The notes beneath the pieces were generated by a model that saw only the letters and a list, made by a program, of their open reading frames with translations, was not told the origin of the DNA and did not search any database. The translations under genes were made by a program, and so were the position numbers. Of a stretch of 64,000 nucleotides of DNA, positions 42,630 to 50,472 are shown one piece after another. The stretch's first letter is position 1. The number at the start of each line of letters is the position of its first letter. The stretch lies in the NCBI RefSeq assembly GCF_018613235.1, contig NZ_JAGGQP010000023.1, positions 62,001-126,000 on the forward strand, read 5' to 3'. The DNA comes from Bacillus sp. ISL-41 (GTDB taxonomy: Bacteria; Bacillota; Bacilli; Bacillales; Cytobacillaceae).

Positions 42630-42973
42630 AGAAAAGGAAGTGGCTGCTATCATTGGCACCTATTATGATTGCCGCAGTAATAGCAATCAGTCTGAAGCCG
42701 AATGAAGCTGATTTTGCGATTTGGATGGAAGATACCTATGAAGTGAAGTGCCTTGATGAGCTTTGTGACGTCTTTCAATTAGAAACAGGTAACGAAAAAA
42801 TCGTCATGCAATCAGTGCAAGGCGGCTTTTCACCCGGGATTTTTGTGACAAGGATGCACAAAACCTATCGAAATCTTGATGACGCTTCTTTTCATTTAGA
42901 GCTTAAAGCATCTGGTTTCCTGGAGAACATAACGATTCAAAAAGAAACGATGCAAGGAATGCGTAAAAGGTAA
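42626..42973 (+). CDS. Hypothetical membrane-anchored protein
   Basis: 115 residues: N-terminal KKRK followed by one membrane helix (about 6-22), then an extracytoplasmic domain with two Cys (CLDELC) that could form a disulfide. Start overlaps the stop of the lipoprotein gene. Terminator follows immediately. No family recognised. Confidence 0.75.
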   Translation: MKKRKWLLSLAPIMIAAVIAISLKPNEADFAIWMEDTYEVKCLDELCDVFQLETGNEKIVMQSVQGGFSPGIFVTRMHKTYRNLDDASFHLELKASGFLENITIQKETMQGMRKR

Positions 42974-42975
42974 AT

Positions 42976-43008
42976 GATGCTTTCCGATTATGGAAAAGCA
43001 TTTTTTTA
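42976..43008 (+). terminator. Terminator after the 115-residue gene
   Basis: ATGCTTTCC pairs with GGAAAAGCAT, then seven T residues. Confidence 0.8.
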
Positions 43009-43016
43009 AAAGTAGA

Positions 43017-43078
43017 TGTAAGGTTTACTTGACACTCGAAGGGGATGATTGTAATTTATATGTAAGGTTAACCTTACA
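43017..43078 (+). promoter_or_regulatory. Promoter with two palindromic operators before the XRE regulator
   Basis: A consensus -35 TTGACA (43029-43034) with TAATTT 17 bp downstream. TGTAAGGTTTACTTGACA (43017-43034) overlaps the -35, and the perfect 18-bp palindrome TGTAAGGTTAACCTTACA (43061-43078) covers the start site. The two are variants of one site 44 bp apart, consistent with autorepression by the XRE protein. Confidence 0.75.
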
Positions 43079-43096
43079 CAGGAAGAGGAATCTATC

Positions 43097-43303
43097 ATGA
43101 AAAACAAAGTCAAACACTTAAGGGAGCAATTCGGTTTAACGCAAGCGCAGCTTGGCCAGAAGGTGAATGTGTCACGGCAGGCGATCAATGCGATAGAAAA
43201 AAACAAGTTCGATCCTTCCATCTGGCTGGCCTATGATTTAGCAAAACTTTTCAATATGAGCATTGAGGAATTATTCGAGTTTGAGGAGAGTGAGCGAAAG
43301 TGA
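43097..43303 (+). CDS. XRE-family transcriptional regulator
   Basis: 68 residues, a single HTH_3 domain: VKHLREQFGLTQAQLGQKVNVSRQAINAIEKNKFDPS, close to the Cro-like YvaO/YozG type of small regulators. GGAAGAGG precedes the ATG. Its stop overlaps the start of a membrane-protein gene by 4 bp, the common XRE plus membrane-protein pairing. Two copies of an 18-bp palindrome in its promoter are the probable binding sites. High confidence in family. Confidence 0.92.
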   Translation: MKNKVKHLREQFGLTQAQLGQKVNVSRQAINAIEKNKFDPSIWLAYDLAKLFNMSIEELFEFEESERK

Positions 43304-43752
43304 GTATACTGAGACATCCGGTGATCAATATTCTTTTCATTAGTTTCATGTCTGCTATTTATTCATTCATTTTTATTTTTACAGCCGGCCATATGGAATT
43401 CATCAGCATACTTTCACATGGGAAAACGCTGGACTCGGGTTTTTGGAACGGGTGGTCTGACTTTTTAAAAGCAGGGAATATGAAATTCGTTGGCTATCTG
43501 ATTATCGGATTAACCGCTCTGATTATCGTATTTATTTTTTTAAAAAGGACGAAGGAATACGATGAATATCAAGTGAGTATTTTAGCAAAAAGCTTGTTTG
43601 TCGCCGGTTTTTTATCAATCATGATGGTCCCGTTCCTTATGATCATGCTGTTAAGCGACCCGAACTACAGCACCGAAACGATTCTTTTATTTGCCACGAT
43701 CCAATGGTTGGGTGTTCTGGTTTCCTATTTGTATTTTGTTATTCGTTCTTAA
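43300..43752 (+). CDS. Membrane protein coupled to the XRE regulator
   Basis: 150 residues with four membrane helices (about 8-30, 60-80, 97-118, 125-147) and a short charged loop KRTKEYDEYQ between helices 2 and 3. The KEYDEYQ-like loop before helix 3 is typical of the DUF3796/DUF2178-like partners of small XRE regulators, though I cannot fix the family. GTG start overlapping the regulator stop (GTGA). Function unknown. Confidence 0.78.
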   Translation: MSILRHPVINILFISFMSAIYSFIFIFTAGHMEFISILSHGKTLDSGFWNGWSDFLKAGNMKFVGYLIIGLTALIIVFIFLKRTKEYDEYQVSILAKSLFVAGFLSIMMVPFLMIMLLSDPNYSTETILLFATIQWLGVLVSYLYFVIRS

Positions 43753-43861
43753 GTTTTTTTCCAAATGCTCTTTTCCTTACTTATGCCTCTGGTAACTGTA
43801 CATAATATTCGGGGGAAGTCCTTTTTCCTATCATGATAAACGGACAATGGAGGGCGATGAA

Positions 43862-43996
43862 ATGAGCGGAACCAAAGAGGAACTTAAGGAACAGCTTAGT
43901 GTACTAACAGCTCGCAGGGATCGGATGCAAAAGAATCTTTACGAAGTCGAGAAGGAAATCGCGGAAATCACCAATAAGCTGGCTAAGATGAAGTAA
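43862..43996 (+). CDS. Hypothetical 44-residue coiled-coil protein
   Basis: MSGTKEELKEQLSVLTARRD... is fully helical with regular hydrophobic positions and ends ITNKLAKMK. ATGGAGGG lies 6 bases before the ATG. The last 33 bp of the coding sequence, stop codon included, are repeated directly after it. It is too short for standard prediction but has good codon use. No family recognised. Confidence 0.55.
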   Translation: MSGTKEELKEQLSVLTARRDRMQKNLYEVEKEIAEITNKLAKMK

Positions 43997-44031
43997 AGCG
44001 TCACCAATAAGCTAGCCAAGATGAATTAAAG
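43966..44031 (+). repeat. 33-bp tandem duplication across a stop codon
   Basis: TCACCAATAAGCTGGCTAAG... (from 43968) is repeated from 44001 with four substitutions. Both copies contain the in-frame TAA, so the second is outside the protein. Confidence 0.8.
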
Positions 44032-44124
44032 CTGACACAAGATGGAAGCTTATAAAATCAGGTGAAGGGAACGTCCGGGGTGCTCCTAAGTATTTGTTGA
44101 CAAGCTATGAATACGCATTTAATA

Positions 44125-44225
44125 TTTACTTAATAATTGAATACTCCTAAAGGGGAGTAGCTTTTACAACAAGGTCGTCATTACGGAGTTCCTGACTCTC
44201 GGCTTTGTTGGCAACCATTGTTGTT
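44125..44225 (+). promoter_or_regulatory. yybP-ykoY (manganese) riboswitch
   Basis: Contains the conserved cores AAAGGGGAGTAGC (44148-44160), TCGTCATTACGGAG and CTCGGC..GGCAACC of the yybP-ykoY class, which senses Mn2+. It lies before two tandem terminator hairpins and the DedA gene. Boundaries are approximate; a sigma-A promoter with TTGACA is seen at about 44096. Confidence 0.85.
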
Positions 44226-44228
44226 AGC

Positions 44229-44265
44229 AAGACCTTTACCCTATTTGTGGTAAAGGTCTTTTTTG
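44229..44265 (+). terminator. First terminator hairpin of the Mn riboswitch leader
   Basis: AAGACCTTTACC pairs with GGTAAAGGTCTT, then TTTT. Likely the expression platform. Confidence 0.85.
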
Positions 44266-44270
44266 TCTGA

Positions 44271-44311
44271 AAAACCTTTGCCAGCTAGATGGTAAAGGTT
44301 TTTTCTTTTTT
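44271..44311 (+). terminator. Second terminator hairpin in the same leader
   Basis: AAAACCTTTGCC pairs with GGTAAAGGTTTT, then TTCTTTTTTT. Its left arm and that of the first hairpin share ACCTTT-CC, so the two can exchange partners. Confidence 0.8.
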
Positions 44312-44342
44312 TGAATGACCATTAAAACTTAAGGAGAATGAC

Positions 44343-44954
44343 ATGGAAAAATGGTTAATCGGGATAATGGAGGAATTTGGCTATGCAGGGGTTATGTTTC
44401 TGATTGCACTTGAAAACATCTTTCCTCCAATACCATCCGAAGTTATTCTAACTTTTGCTGGATTTATGACTGCTTCAACGGATCTTAGCATTGCGGGCGT
44501 GGTCCTTTCTTCCACCGCAGGCTCGCTGTTGGGGGCTGTATTGCTATATGGACTAGGGCTGCAGATGGGTGTGGAAAAGTTAGAGAAAATCGTTGATAGG
44601 TGGGGGCATCTTCTCCGTGTAACGAAAAAGGATATTTACAAGGCGGATTCCTGGTTTGATCGATATGGGGCATGGACCGTGTTATTCTGCCGTGTTATTC
44701 CATTGCTTCGGAGTCTGATCTCTATTCCAGCTGGTATATCAGAGATGAAGTTTAGAACATTCCTGCTGTTTACAACAATTGGAACATTCATTTGGAATTC
44801 AATCCTGGTTTACTTAGGTGCAACGGTCGGCGCTTCCTGGGAGGAGATTGTGAAGTATATAGATGTCTACTCAAGGTTTATTTATATAGTGCTATTGCTG
44901 TTATTAATCGGAATTATATTTATGTTAGTTTTTAGGGGGAAAAGGATACGCTAA
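44343..44954 (+). CDS. DedA family membrane protein
   Basis: 203 residues of the DedA/SNARE-associated (VTT) family: ENIFPPIPSEVILTFAGFM near residue 20, the FDRYGAWTVLFCRVIPLLRSLISIPAGISEMKFRTFL signature (about 100-140), and GTFIWNSILVYLGATVG. Members are polyprenyl-phosphate or lipid flippases/transporters needed for envelope homeostasis and proton-motive force. The gene is read from a Mn-type riboswitch leader. AAGGAGAA precedes the ATG. Monocistronic. Confidence 0.92.
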   Translation: MEKWLIGIMEEFGYAGVMFLIALENIFPPIPSEVILTFAGFMTASTDLSIAGVVLSSTAGSLLGAVLLYGLGLQMGVEKLEKIVDRWGHLLRVTKKDIYKADSWFDRYGAWTVLFCRVIPLLRSLISIPAGISEMKFRTFLLFTTIGTFIWNSILVYLGATVGASWEEIVKYIDVYSRFIYIVLLLLLIGIIFMLVFRGKRIR

Positions 44955-45092
44955 CAGCTTTCTAGGATTTTTCTATATGGCCGATTGGAGGAATATACCA
45001 CTTTTTTGTTGAATTTAAAGAAGCAAGGAGGAACGTTAGCAGATCAATAAAATTAACCAGTTGCTAATCCTTGGATCATAAGGAGGCCTTTG

Positions 45093-45326
45093 ATGAATTT
45101 TAATCGTTCTCGGTTGGTATGGTTTATAGGTATTCCTTTATTCTTATTTTTCCTTGGTGTGTTCTATGTGGAGGTATCAGTTTATTCCATTTTGCCTCCA
45201 GATCAGGGCGGAATGAGTTTTTGGACCGAATTGAAGAATGTCTGGTATCGTTCTGTATCGTTTTATGCGATGGTCCTGATTGTGTCCCTTATGTTTTATT
45301 TTTATTTAATGCATAAACGAAGATAA
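45093..45326 (+). CDS. Hypothetical 77-residue membrane protein
   Basis: Two membrane helices (about 8-26 and 52-70) around a ~25-residue outside loop with PPDQGGMSFWTELKNVW, ending in a basic tail HKRR. AGGAGG is 6 bases before the ATG. Followed by a hairpin that also ends the converging DUF3231 gene. No family recognised. Confidence 0.68.
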   Translation: MNFNRSRLVWFIGIPLFLFFLGVFYVEVSVYSILPPDQGGMSFWTELKNVWYRSVSFYAMVLIVSLMFYFYLMHKRR

Positions 45327-45328
45327 AA

Positions 45329-45357
45329 ACGTCCCTCCATTTACAGAAGGACGTTGA
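45329..45357. terminator. Bidirectional terminator between 45326 and the DUF3231 gene
   Basis: AACGTCC pairs with GGACGTT; on the minus strand followed by TTTTATC. Confidence 0.72.
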
Positions 45358-45359
45358 AG

Positions 45360-46367
45360 TTAATCGATTCCATTTGCGAGTTCTTTTCGATTAGGAGCAA
45401 GCGGGGGCTGTTCCAGCCATTTATTTTTTTGCATAATATTGAACCATTTCTTTGTCACCATTAAATTTTTGAGAATGATGCTTTCATACGTAGTGATCAG
45501 ATCGGTCCGCATGGCGGATGCCAAACCAGTACCGTGATAAACTTGGGCCGCTTGAAATAGGAAGCCAGTATGATACATCATCAGCTTGTCAGAAAAAGGG
45601 GATTCCGTCGATGTTGTGACTTCTGTTTCCCATGACCGTGGAGTTGGCAAACTATCTTCATGCATAATTTTAGAAAAAGATTGTATTTGCTGGTCAGCCG
45701 TTTTTTCTGAATCAGAAAAAAACTTTCTCACTTCTTTTGAGTGTGCTACTTGACTGAAGGCAATAGACAGCGTTTTAGCCATAATACTCTTTTTTAGGTT
45801 GAAGGAAATACTTATAATCTCTGTGGCAGATAAACTTCTTCCTTTTCCGAAAATCCCATCTGTAAAATCTTCGCTGACAATAAATTCAGGTTTTTTGGCA
45901 GGATAAAATAAAGGATCTCTTTGAAAACTGCCTTTCTCAAGTAATAGTTCAATTGTCTGGTGGTACATTTTTTTCCCGTCGTTATCACATGAATCGTAAA
46001 AATCCCGTAAGTCTTTTCTTACAGAAACTCCCAGGGCAGTGACATGTCCAATCAAGCCATGCAGTGTCATTATATGTAAATAATTCAAGCAAAAGATGTC
46101 GGAGAACAACCTTTTTGCACCTTTATTGATATCCGCTTCACTAAATCCTACGGGAACCGGAAACCCTTCATTCTCTAAGAATGTAACCATTTGGTTCTTT
46201 TGTCGTTGGAACGTCGAAATGGCATCCTCGAAAATGGCCTTGATCTCTTCATCTTCAATAATTGTAAACATATATTTATTCACTGCATCAATCATGGTCC
46301 CGTTTACATATTCGCCCCACAAGGTTCCTATTTCAGAAGAAGTAAGCTGTATTTTTTCCATATCCAT
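45360..46367 (-). CDS. DUF3231 family protein
   Basis: 335 residues, two repeated ferritin-like four-helix units (about 5-165 and 175-325), each opening with a T/S-x-S-E-I motif (LTSSEIGTLWGEY and LSATEIISISFNL) and containing the AQVYHGTGLASAMRTDL-type segment. The family is common in spore formers and has no firm function; the ferritin-like fold is inferred from its helical repeats. GGGAGGTG precedes the ATG. Monocistronic. Confidence 0.9.
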   Translation of the reverse strand: MDMEKIQLTSSEIGTLWGEYVNGTMIDAVNKYMFTIIEDEEIKAIFEDAISTFQRQKNQMVTFLENEGFPVPVGFSEADINKGAKRLFSDIFCLNYLHIMTLHGLIGHVTALGVSVRKDLRDFYDSCDNDGKKMYHQTIELLLEKGSFQRDPLFYPAKKPEFIVSEDFTDGIFGKGRSLSATEIISISFNLKKSIMAKTLSIAFSQVAHSKEVRKFFSDSEKTADQQIQSFSKIMHEDSLPTPRSWETEVTTSTESPFSDKLMMYHTGFLFQAAQVYHGTGLASAMRTDLITTYESIILKNLMVTKKWFNIMQKNKWLEQPPLAPNRKELANGID

Positions 46368-46626
46368 ATTTCACCTCCCAGGTATTATTTCCTCTTATAG
46401 AAAAAATATGAATATGCTGGGCACTTAATATTGCTGCTTTTTTGACAGCGTATTAACTCTAGTTCCTGACAGATATCAAAAAAATTAAGGTTTTTTGAAG
46501 AGATTATAGTTGTATTGGAAGCAGATTGAGGTCGGCCTGCTGGCTTGCTCCAGAAGTTTGCACCTCTAAATTTGGGATCATATATCTATTGGTGGAATAA
46601 CGGAAAAAACTGGAGGGAAATTGTAA

Positions 46627-47022
46627 ATGAAGAAAATGATTTTGTTGATGTTAGTTCTTCTCCTTATATCAGGCTGCAGTTATCAGCCTTCGGATGAAGA
46701 TATTGTGGATAGCCACGGTGAAATAACGAACCTTGAGAAGTTTATGAAGTTCATCGGGAATGTAAAGGAAGGCAAGGAAGATAAAATTAGAGTTGTGCGA
46801 TATACAATCGAGGGAGATCCCATTTTGCACGACCTCGAATTCGATGGGGAAATCATCACCTCAAAAGTTGATAGTACTAGAGATGAGTTCGGCTCTGGGA
46901 AGGTTAGTACGGCAACTTGCCAATCAATTGAAGTGATCGAAACACATGAAAAAACAGAATACACCTTATCAGGCTGCGATAAAACGAATAGAGACAACAG
47001 TATACTCGTATTCTGGAAATAA
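46627..47022 (+). CDS. DUF4362 lipoprotein
   Basis: 131 residues: signal peptide with lipobox ISGC (Cys17), then the DUF4362 pattern SHGEITNLEKFMKFIGNV, IRVVRYTIEGDPILHDLEFDG and the Cys-containing CQSIEV / LSGCDKT segments. Exported and membrane-anchored; function unknown. GGAGGGAAA precedes the ATG. A 20-bp-period repeat array follows the stop. Confidence 0.85.
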   Translation: MKKMILLMLVLLLISGCSYQPSDEDIVDSHGEITNLEKFMKFIGNVKEGKEDKIRVVRYTIEGDPILHDLEFDGEIITSKVDSTRDEFGSGKVSTATCQSIEVIETHEKTEYTLSGCDKTNRDNSILVFWK

Positions 47023-47070
47023 GCATGCTGTTTCAGGTTTTTTGCATACTTTGAATGTGTGTTCCAGGCT

Positions 47071-47210
47071 TTATTGGCGAAAAAATAGATTTACTGGCGA
47101 TTTCCCGCAACTTATTGGCAAAAAATGACTTTATTGGCGATGTTCACAACTTTATTGGCGGAAATTTAATTTTATTGGCGACTTGAAAATTATGGATCAG
47201 TTAGCGACAC
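47071..47210. repeat. Intergenic array A6: TTATTGGCGA motif about every 20 bp
   Basis: Six copies of TTATTGGCG or near forms start at 47071, 47091, 47112, 47131, 47152 and 47172, a 19-21 bp spacing (two helical turns), with a degenerate copy at 47201. Sequence between the motifs alternates between A-rich and ATnTnCnCAAC types. This differs from the 52-bp arrays in period and in lacking inverted arms. Confidence 0.8.
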
Positions 47211-47218
47211 TTAAAAAA

Positions 47219-47260
47219 TAAAGGCAGGGCATTGTTCCTTCATGGGACAGTGCCTTTTTC
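47219..47260 (+). terminator. Terminator beyond array A6
   Basis: AAAGGCAGGGCATTGTTCC pairs with GGGACAGTGCCTTT, then TTCT. If it belongs to the DUF4362 gene, array A6 is transcribed. Confidence 0.75.
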
Positions 47261-47344
47261 TATCAAAAGCAAATGCCCTCCCCGATATTTCAAAAAAGAG
47301 ATTGACACTATGAAGCTATAGGAGTACTTTATACTTATCAATTT

Positions 47345-47500
47345 AATAATGACCTTTTTGCTGAATCTTTTGAGCGGGGGAACCAATTTCGATAAAGCAA
47401 CTTTATCTTGGGGTGAATTTTAGCGAATGCAGCTAAAAGGGGATACTCTCAATCCCTAATCCGACAGCTAACTCCGTAAGCGTGAAGAGAGAAGGGTTGA
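47345..47500 (+). promoter_or_regulatory. c-di-AMP (ydaO/yuaA) riboswitch
   Basis: Conserved elements in order: GAGCGGGGGAACCAAT (47372 on), CTTGGGGTGAAT, and GGGATACTCTCAATCCCTAA followed by TCCGACAGCTAACTCCGTAAGCG. These are diagnostic of the ydaO class, an OFF switch for c-di-AMP. It precedes a terminator and a Trk/Ktr potassium transporter gene, the classic target. Confidence 0.93.
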
Positions 47501-47513
47501 TGATCTTTACATT

Positions 47514-47542
47514 GACCATTCTTATTAGAGATGGTCTTTTTG
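47514..47542 (+). terminator. Terminator of the c-di-AMP riboswitch leader
   Basis: GACCATTCT / AGAGATGGTC hairpin followed by TTTTTG. Confidence 0.82.
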
Positions 47543-47586
47543 TGCTTGCCTTGTTTAAATAAAATCGTAGAAAAGAAGGTATTACC

Positions 47587-48936
47587 TTGGCAAAAATAAC
47601 TAGAAGGAACTGGTTAAAGCCAGCGCAAATCATTGTATTTTTCTATGTCATTGCCGTATTGATTTCAGCGTCGCTCCTCAGTCTGCCGATTGCTCTCAAG
47701 CCGGGAGTACATTGGACATTCATTGATGTTTTATTTACGGCAGTCAGTGCGGTCAGTGTAACAGGGCTGACGGTGGTATCGACACCGGATACATTTAGTA
47801 CACCGGGCATTTTCATTTTAATGTTCATCCTTCAGTTTGGCGGGATTGGGATCATGACGCTTGGTACGTTTTTCTGGATGCTGCTGCGAAGGAAAATCGG
47901 TCTTAAAGATCGGCAGTTAATCATGACCGACCAAAATCAATCTCAGATGTCAGGCCTGGTCAAGCTCATGAGGCAAATTTTGGCCATCATCCTCTTGATC
48001 GAGGCGGTTGGGGCCCTAATATTGGGGACTTACTTTCTTGGCTTTTTCCCGACATGGCAGGAAGCCTATCTGCAGGGCTTATTTGCGGCGGTAAGTGCAA
48101 CAACAAACGCTGGTTTTGATATTACAGGAAGTTCACTGATTCCTTTTGCGCATGATTACTTCGTGCAATCCGTGAACATTATTCTTTTAACCTTAGGAGC
48201 GATTGGATTCCCGGTATTAGTGGAAGTAAAGGAATATTTCATCAATCGGAAAAAGAAAAAACAAGGCCATTTTTCTTTATATACGAAGTTAACTACATTA
48301 ACCTTTTTTGCGCTTATGTTTTTCGGTACATTCGCTATCCTGCTGTTTGAATATAATCATTTTTTTAAGAGCTACAACTGGCATGAGTCGTTTTTTTATG
48401 CCTGGTTCCAGTCGTCTTCCACCAGGAACGGCGGGCTTGCTACGATGAATGTGAGTGATTTCTCTAATCCAACTTTATTGCTGCTTTGCTTTTTGATGTT
48501 TATTGGTGCTTCCCCAAGTTCTGTTGGCGGTGGGATAAGGACGACTACTTTTGCGGTAGTCATATTGCTGATCATCAACTTTGCAAAAGGACATAATGCG
48601 ATCAAGGTGTTTGGACGTGAGCTGCATGACGAAGATATCCGGAAATCGGTAGTGGTCAGTTTTTTAGCCATGCTGCTCTGTTTTGCTGCTGTGGTGATAT
48701 TGAATGCGACCGAAAATTTCACGATGATGGAAATCATGTTCGAAGTGAGTTCAGCATTCGGGACGACTGGCTTGTCCATGGGGATCACTCCTGAACTAAG
48801 TACTGCAGGGAAGAGTGTCATTATTTCCTTGATGTTCATTGGAAGAATAGGAATTCTATCGTTTATTTTCTTGTTCAACCGCGGAAAGCTGGAGCCAAAA
48901 TGCCATTACCCGAAAGAAAGATTGATTGTTGGATAG
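47587..48936 (+). CDS. TrkH/KtrB-family potassium transporter membrane subunit
   Basis: 449 residues with four membrane-pore-membrane units typical of Ktr/Trk. Selectivity-filter-like segments include SAVSVTGLTVVST, ATTNAGFDITG, STRNGGLATMN and GTTGLSMG, each with the conserved Gly. Short N-terminus as in KtrB and KtrD of B. subtilis; I cannot say which. It imports K+ with Na+ or H+. No KtrA/KtrC partner is adjacent, so the cytoplasmic regulator must be elsewhere. The TTG start follows AGAAGGT. It is controlled by the c-di-AMP riboswitch just upstream, which shuts K+ uptake when c-di-AMP is high. Confidence 0.93.
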   Translation: MAKITRRNWLKPAQIIVFFYVIAVLISASLLSLPIALKPGVHWTFIDVLFTAVSAVSVTGLTVVSTPDTFSTPGIFILMFILQFGGIGIMTLGTFFWMLLRRKIGLKDRQLIMTDQNQSQMSGLVKLMRQILAIILLIEAVGALILGTYFLGFFPTWQEAYLQGLFAAVSATTNAGFDITGSSLIPFAHDYFVQSVNIILLTLGAIGFPVLVEVKEYFINRKKKKQGHFSLYTKLTTLTFFALMFFGTFAILLFEYNHFFKSYNWHESFFYAWFQSSSTRNGGLATMNVSDFSNPTLLLLCFLMFIGASPSSVGGGIRTTTFAVVILLIINFAKGHNAIKVFGRELHDEDIRKSVVVSFLAMLLCFAAVVILNATENFTMMEIMFEVSSAFGTTGLSMGITPELSTAGKSVIISLMFIGRIGILSFIFLFNRGKLEPKCHYPKERLIVG

Positions 48937-49104
48937 GAATGCGAGGAAGTATTGGGTGGAGGAAGTTGCCCGATGCTTCTTTTTTTGTATCTAGTTCTAT
49001 AGAGTTAACTAAATATTCACAATACAGTTACAAGAAATGCCAGGTGGTTATTTATAATAGGTAGTGAAAAGTGCTTCTGTTATATGACAAAGGAGGTAAC
49101 TGTT

Positions 49105-49866
49105 ATGAAATTGAATGAGAAAGTGGCTATTGTAACTGGTGGGGCATCTGGTATGGGGAAGGCGATTGCGGAGCTTTATGCGAAAGAAGGGGCGAAAGTG
49201 CTTCTCGCTGATTTTAATTATGAGGGTGCTGAAGCAGTAGCGAATGGAATTGTCGAAAACGGCGGAACAGCTAAGGCATTGAAGGTGAATGTGGCGGAAT
49301 TGGCGGACGTGGAAAATATGATCGATACAGCTCTTAAGCAGTTTGGAACATTGGATATCCTGGTGAACAATGCGGGCATCATGGACGGGTTTGAACCAAT
49401 TGGAGACATAACCGATGAGAAATGGGATAAAGTTTTTGATGTGAATACAAAAGGCGTCATGCGCGCAATGAGAAAAGCCATTCCGATCTTCCTGGAGAAG
49501 GAAAAGGGGATCATCATCAATGTTGCTTCGACCGGCGGATTCAGCGGTGCCCATGCCGGAGCAGCATATGGCGCATCCAAGCATGCGGTGATTGGGTTAA
49601 CAAAGAATACCGGCTTCATGTATGCGCAAAAAGGAATCCGCTGCAATGCCATCGCACCGGGTGCAGTTGAGACCAATATTGGTTCAAGCATGGCGAACAT
49701 CAATGAATTCGGCCTGTCACGGGCAGGCATGACACACTCTTTATCTCCACGTGCCGGTAAGCCGGAGGAGATTGCCCAAGCTGCTTTGTTCTTGGCAACT
49801 GATGAATCCAGCTTTGTTAATGGTACGGTCATTACCGTTGATGGCGGTTGGACTGCTGCGTTTTAA
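49105..49866 (+). CDS. SDR family oxidoreductase
   Basis: 253 residues, classical short-chain dehydrogenase: cofactor loop TGGASGMGKAIAELYAKEGAKV (start quoted in two parts: TGGASGMGKAIA and ELYAKEGAKV), NNAGIMDGF (NNAG), catalytic Ser in NVASTGG and Y-G-A-S-K at about residue 155. Resembles glucose- or 3-oxoacyl-type dehydrogenases; substrate unknown. AAAGGAGG precedes the ATG. Monocistronic; terminator follows. Confidence 0.9.
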   Translation: MKLNEKVAIVTGGASGMGKAIAELYAKEGAKVLLADFNYEGAEAVANGIVENGGTAKALKVNVAELADVENMIDTALKQFGTLDILVNNAGIMDGFEPIGDITDEKWDKVFDVNTKGVMRAMRKAIPIFLEKEKGIIINVASTGGFSGAHAGAAYGASKHAVIGLTKNTGFMYAQKGIRCNAIAPGAVETNIGSSMANINEFGLSRAGMTHSLSPRAGKPEEIAQAALFLATDESSFVNGTVITVDGGWTAAF

Positions 49867-49884
49867 ATATAACCAACATCAAAA

Positions 49885-49912
49885 TTCCTCTTGCAGAAAG
49901 AGGGATTTTTTT
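49885..49912 (+). terminator. Terminator after the second SDR gene
   Basis: TTCCTCTT pairs with AAGAGGGA, then seven T residues. Confidence 0.83.
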
Positions 49913-50037
49913 ATACCTGCTACAACCTGCAGGGAGAATTATATCAAAAATTATTCGTCATTATAGTTCCTATGTCTCTGTCTGCCATTTTGTGGTATCG
50001 TTGAAGGAAAGATAAATAGTTGGGGATGAGGGTTTTT

Positions 50038-50238
50038 ATGAAAAAACTAATCCTAAGCTTTAGCGTACTGATTATTCTCGCAGCTTGCAATGCGAAGGAA
50101 CCCTACACCTACTGGACCGACAGGACAGACAACCAAATCCTTCGTCTGGATGAAGCGGGGATCAAGTATGAAATCAGAGCAGGCAAGATCTGGGTCCGCG
50201 AGAAGGATTTGAAGAGAGTAATGGCCTGTTGCTCTTAA
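50038..50238 (+). CDS. Hypothetical small lipoprotein
   Basis: 66 residues: signal with lipobox LAAC (Cys17), then a short mature part with WTDRTDNQILRLDEAGIKYEIRAG..., which reads as one alpha/beta unit. GGATGAGGG precedes the ATG. The final residues MACCS hold two Cys. No family recognised; the 50239-50472 gap after it shows no gene. Confidence 0.72.
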   Translation: MKKLILSFSVLIILAACNAKEPYTYWTDRTDNQILRLDEAGIKYEIRAGKIWVREKDLKRVMACCS

Positions 50239-50472
50239 GGCAGCTGTCTCGTTATAAATAACTGATTATTCAAATAGTTAAATAGCCACTCTGTCCCGCA
50301 GACTGCCTTGATGTCCAGAGGTTTGTTGTTTTAGGTAAAGAGGATTCGGTTTTGTGAATTTCCACTGACTTTTTCCAGTTCAATTAACAGCAAAAAACCC
50401 AACTGAACCCAATTTTTCATGGAACTTCCAGTGTACCTGTCCGTATATATAAAAAGGGATAGGAGGATGGAA

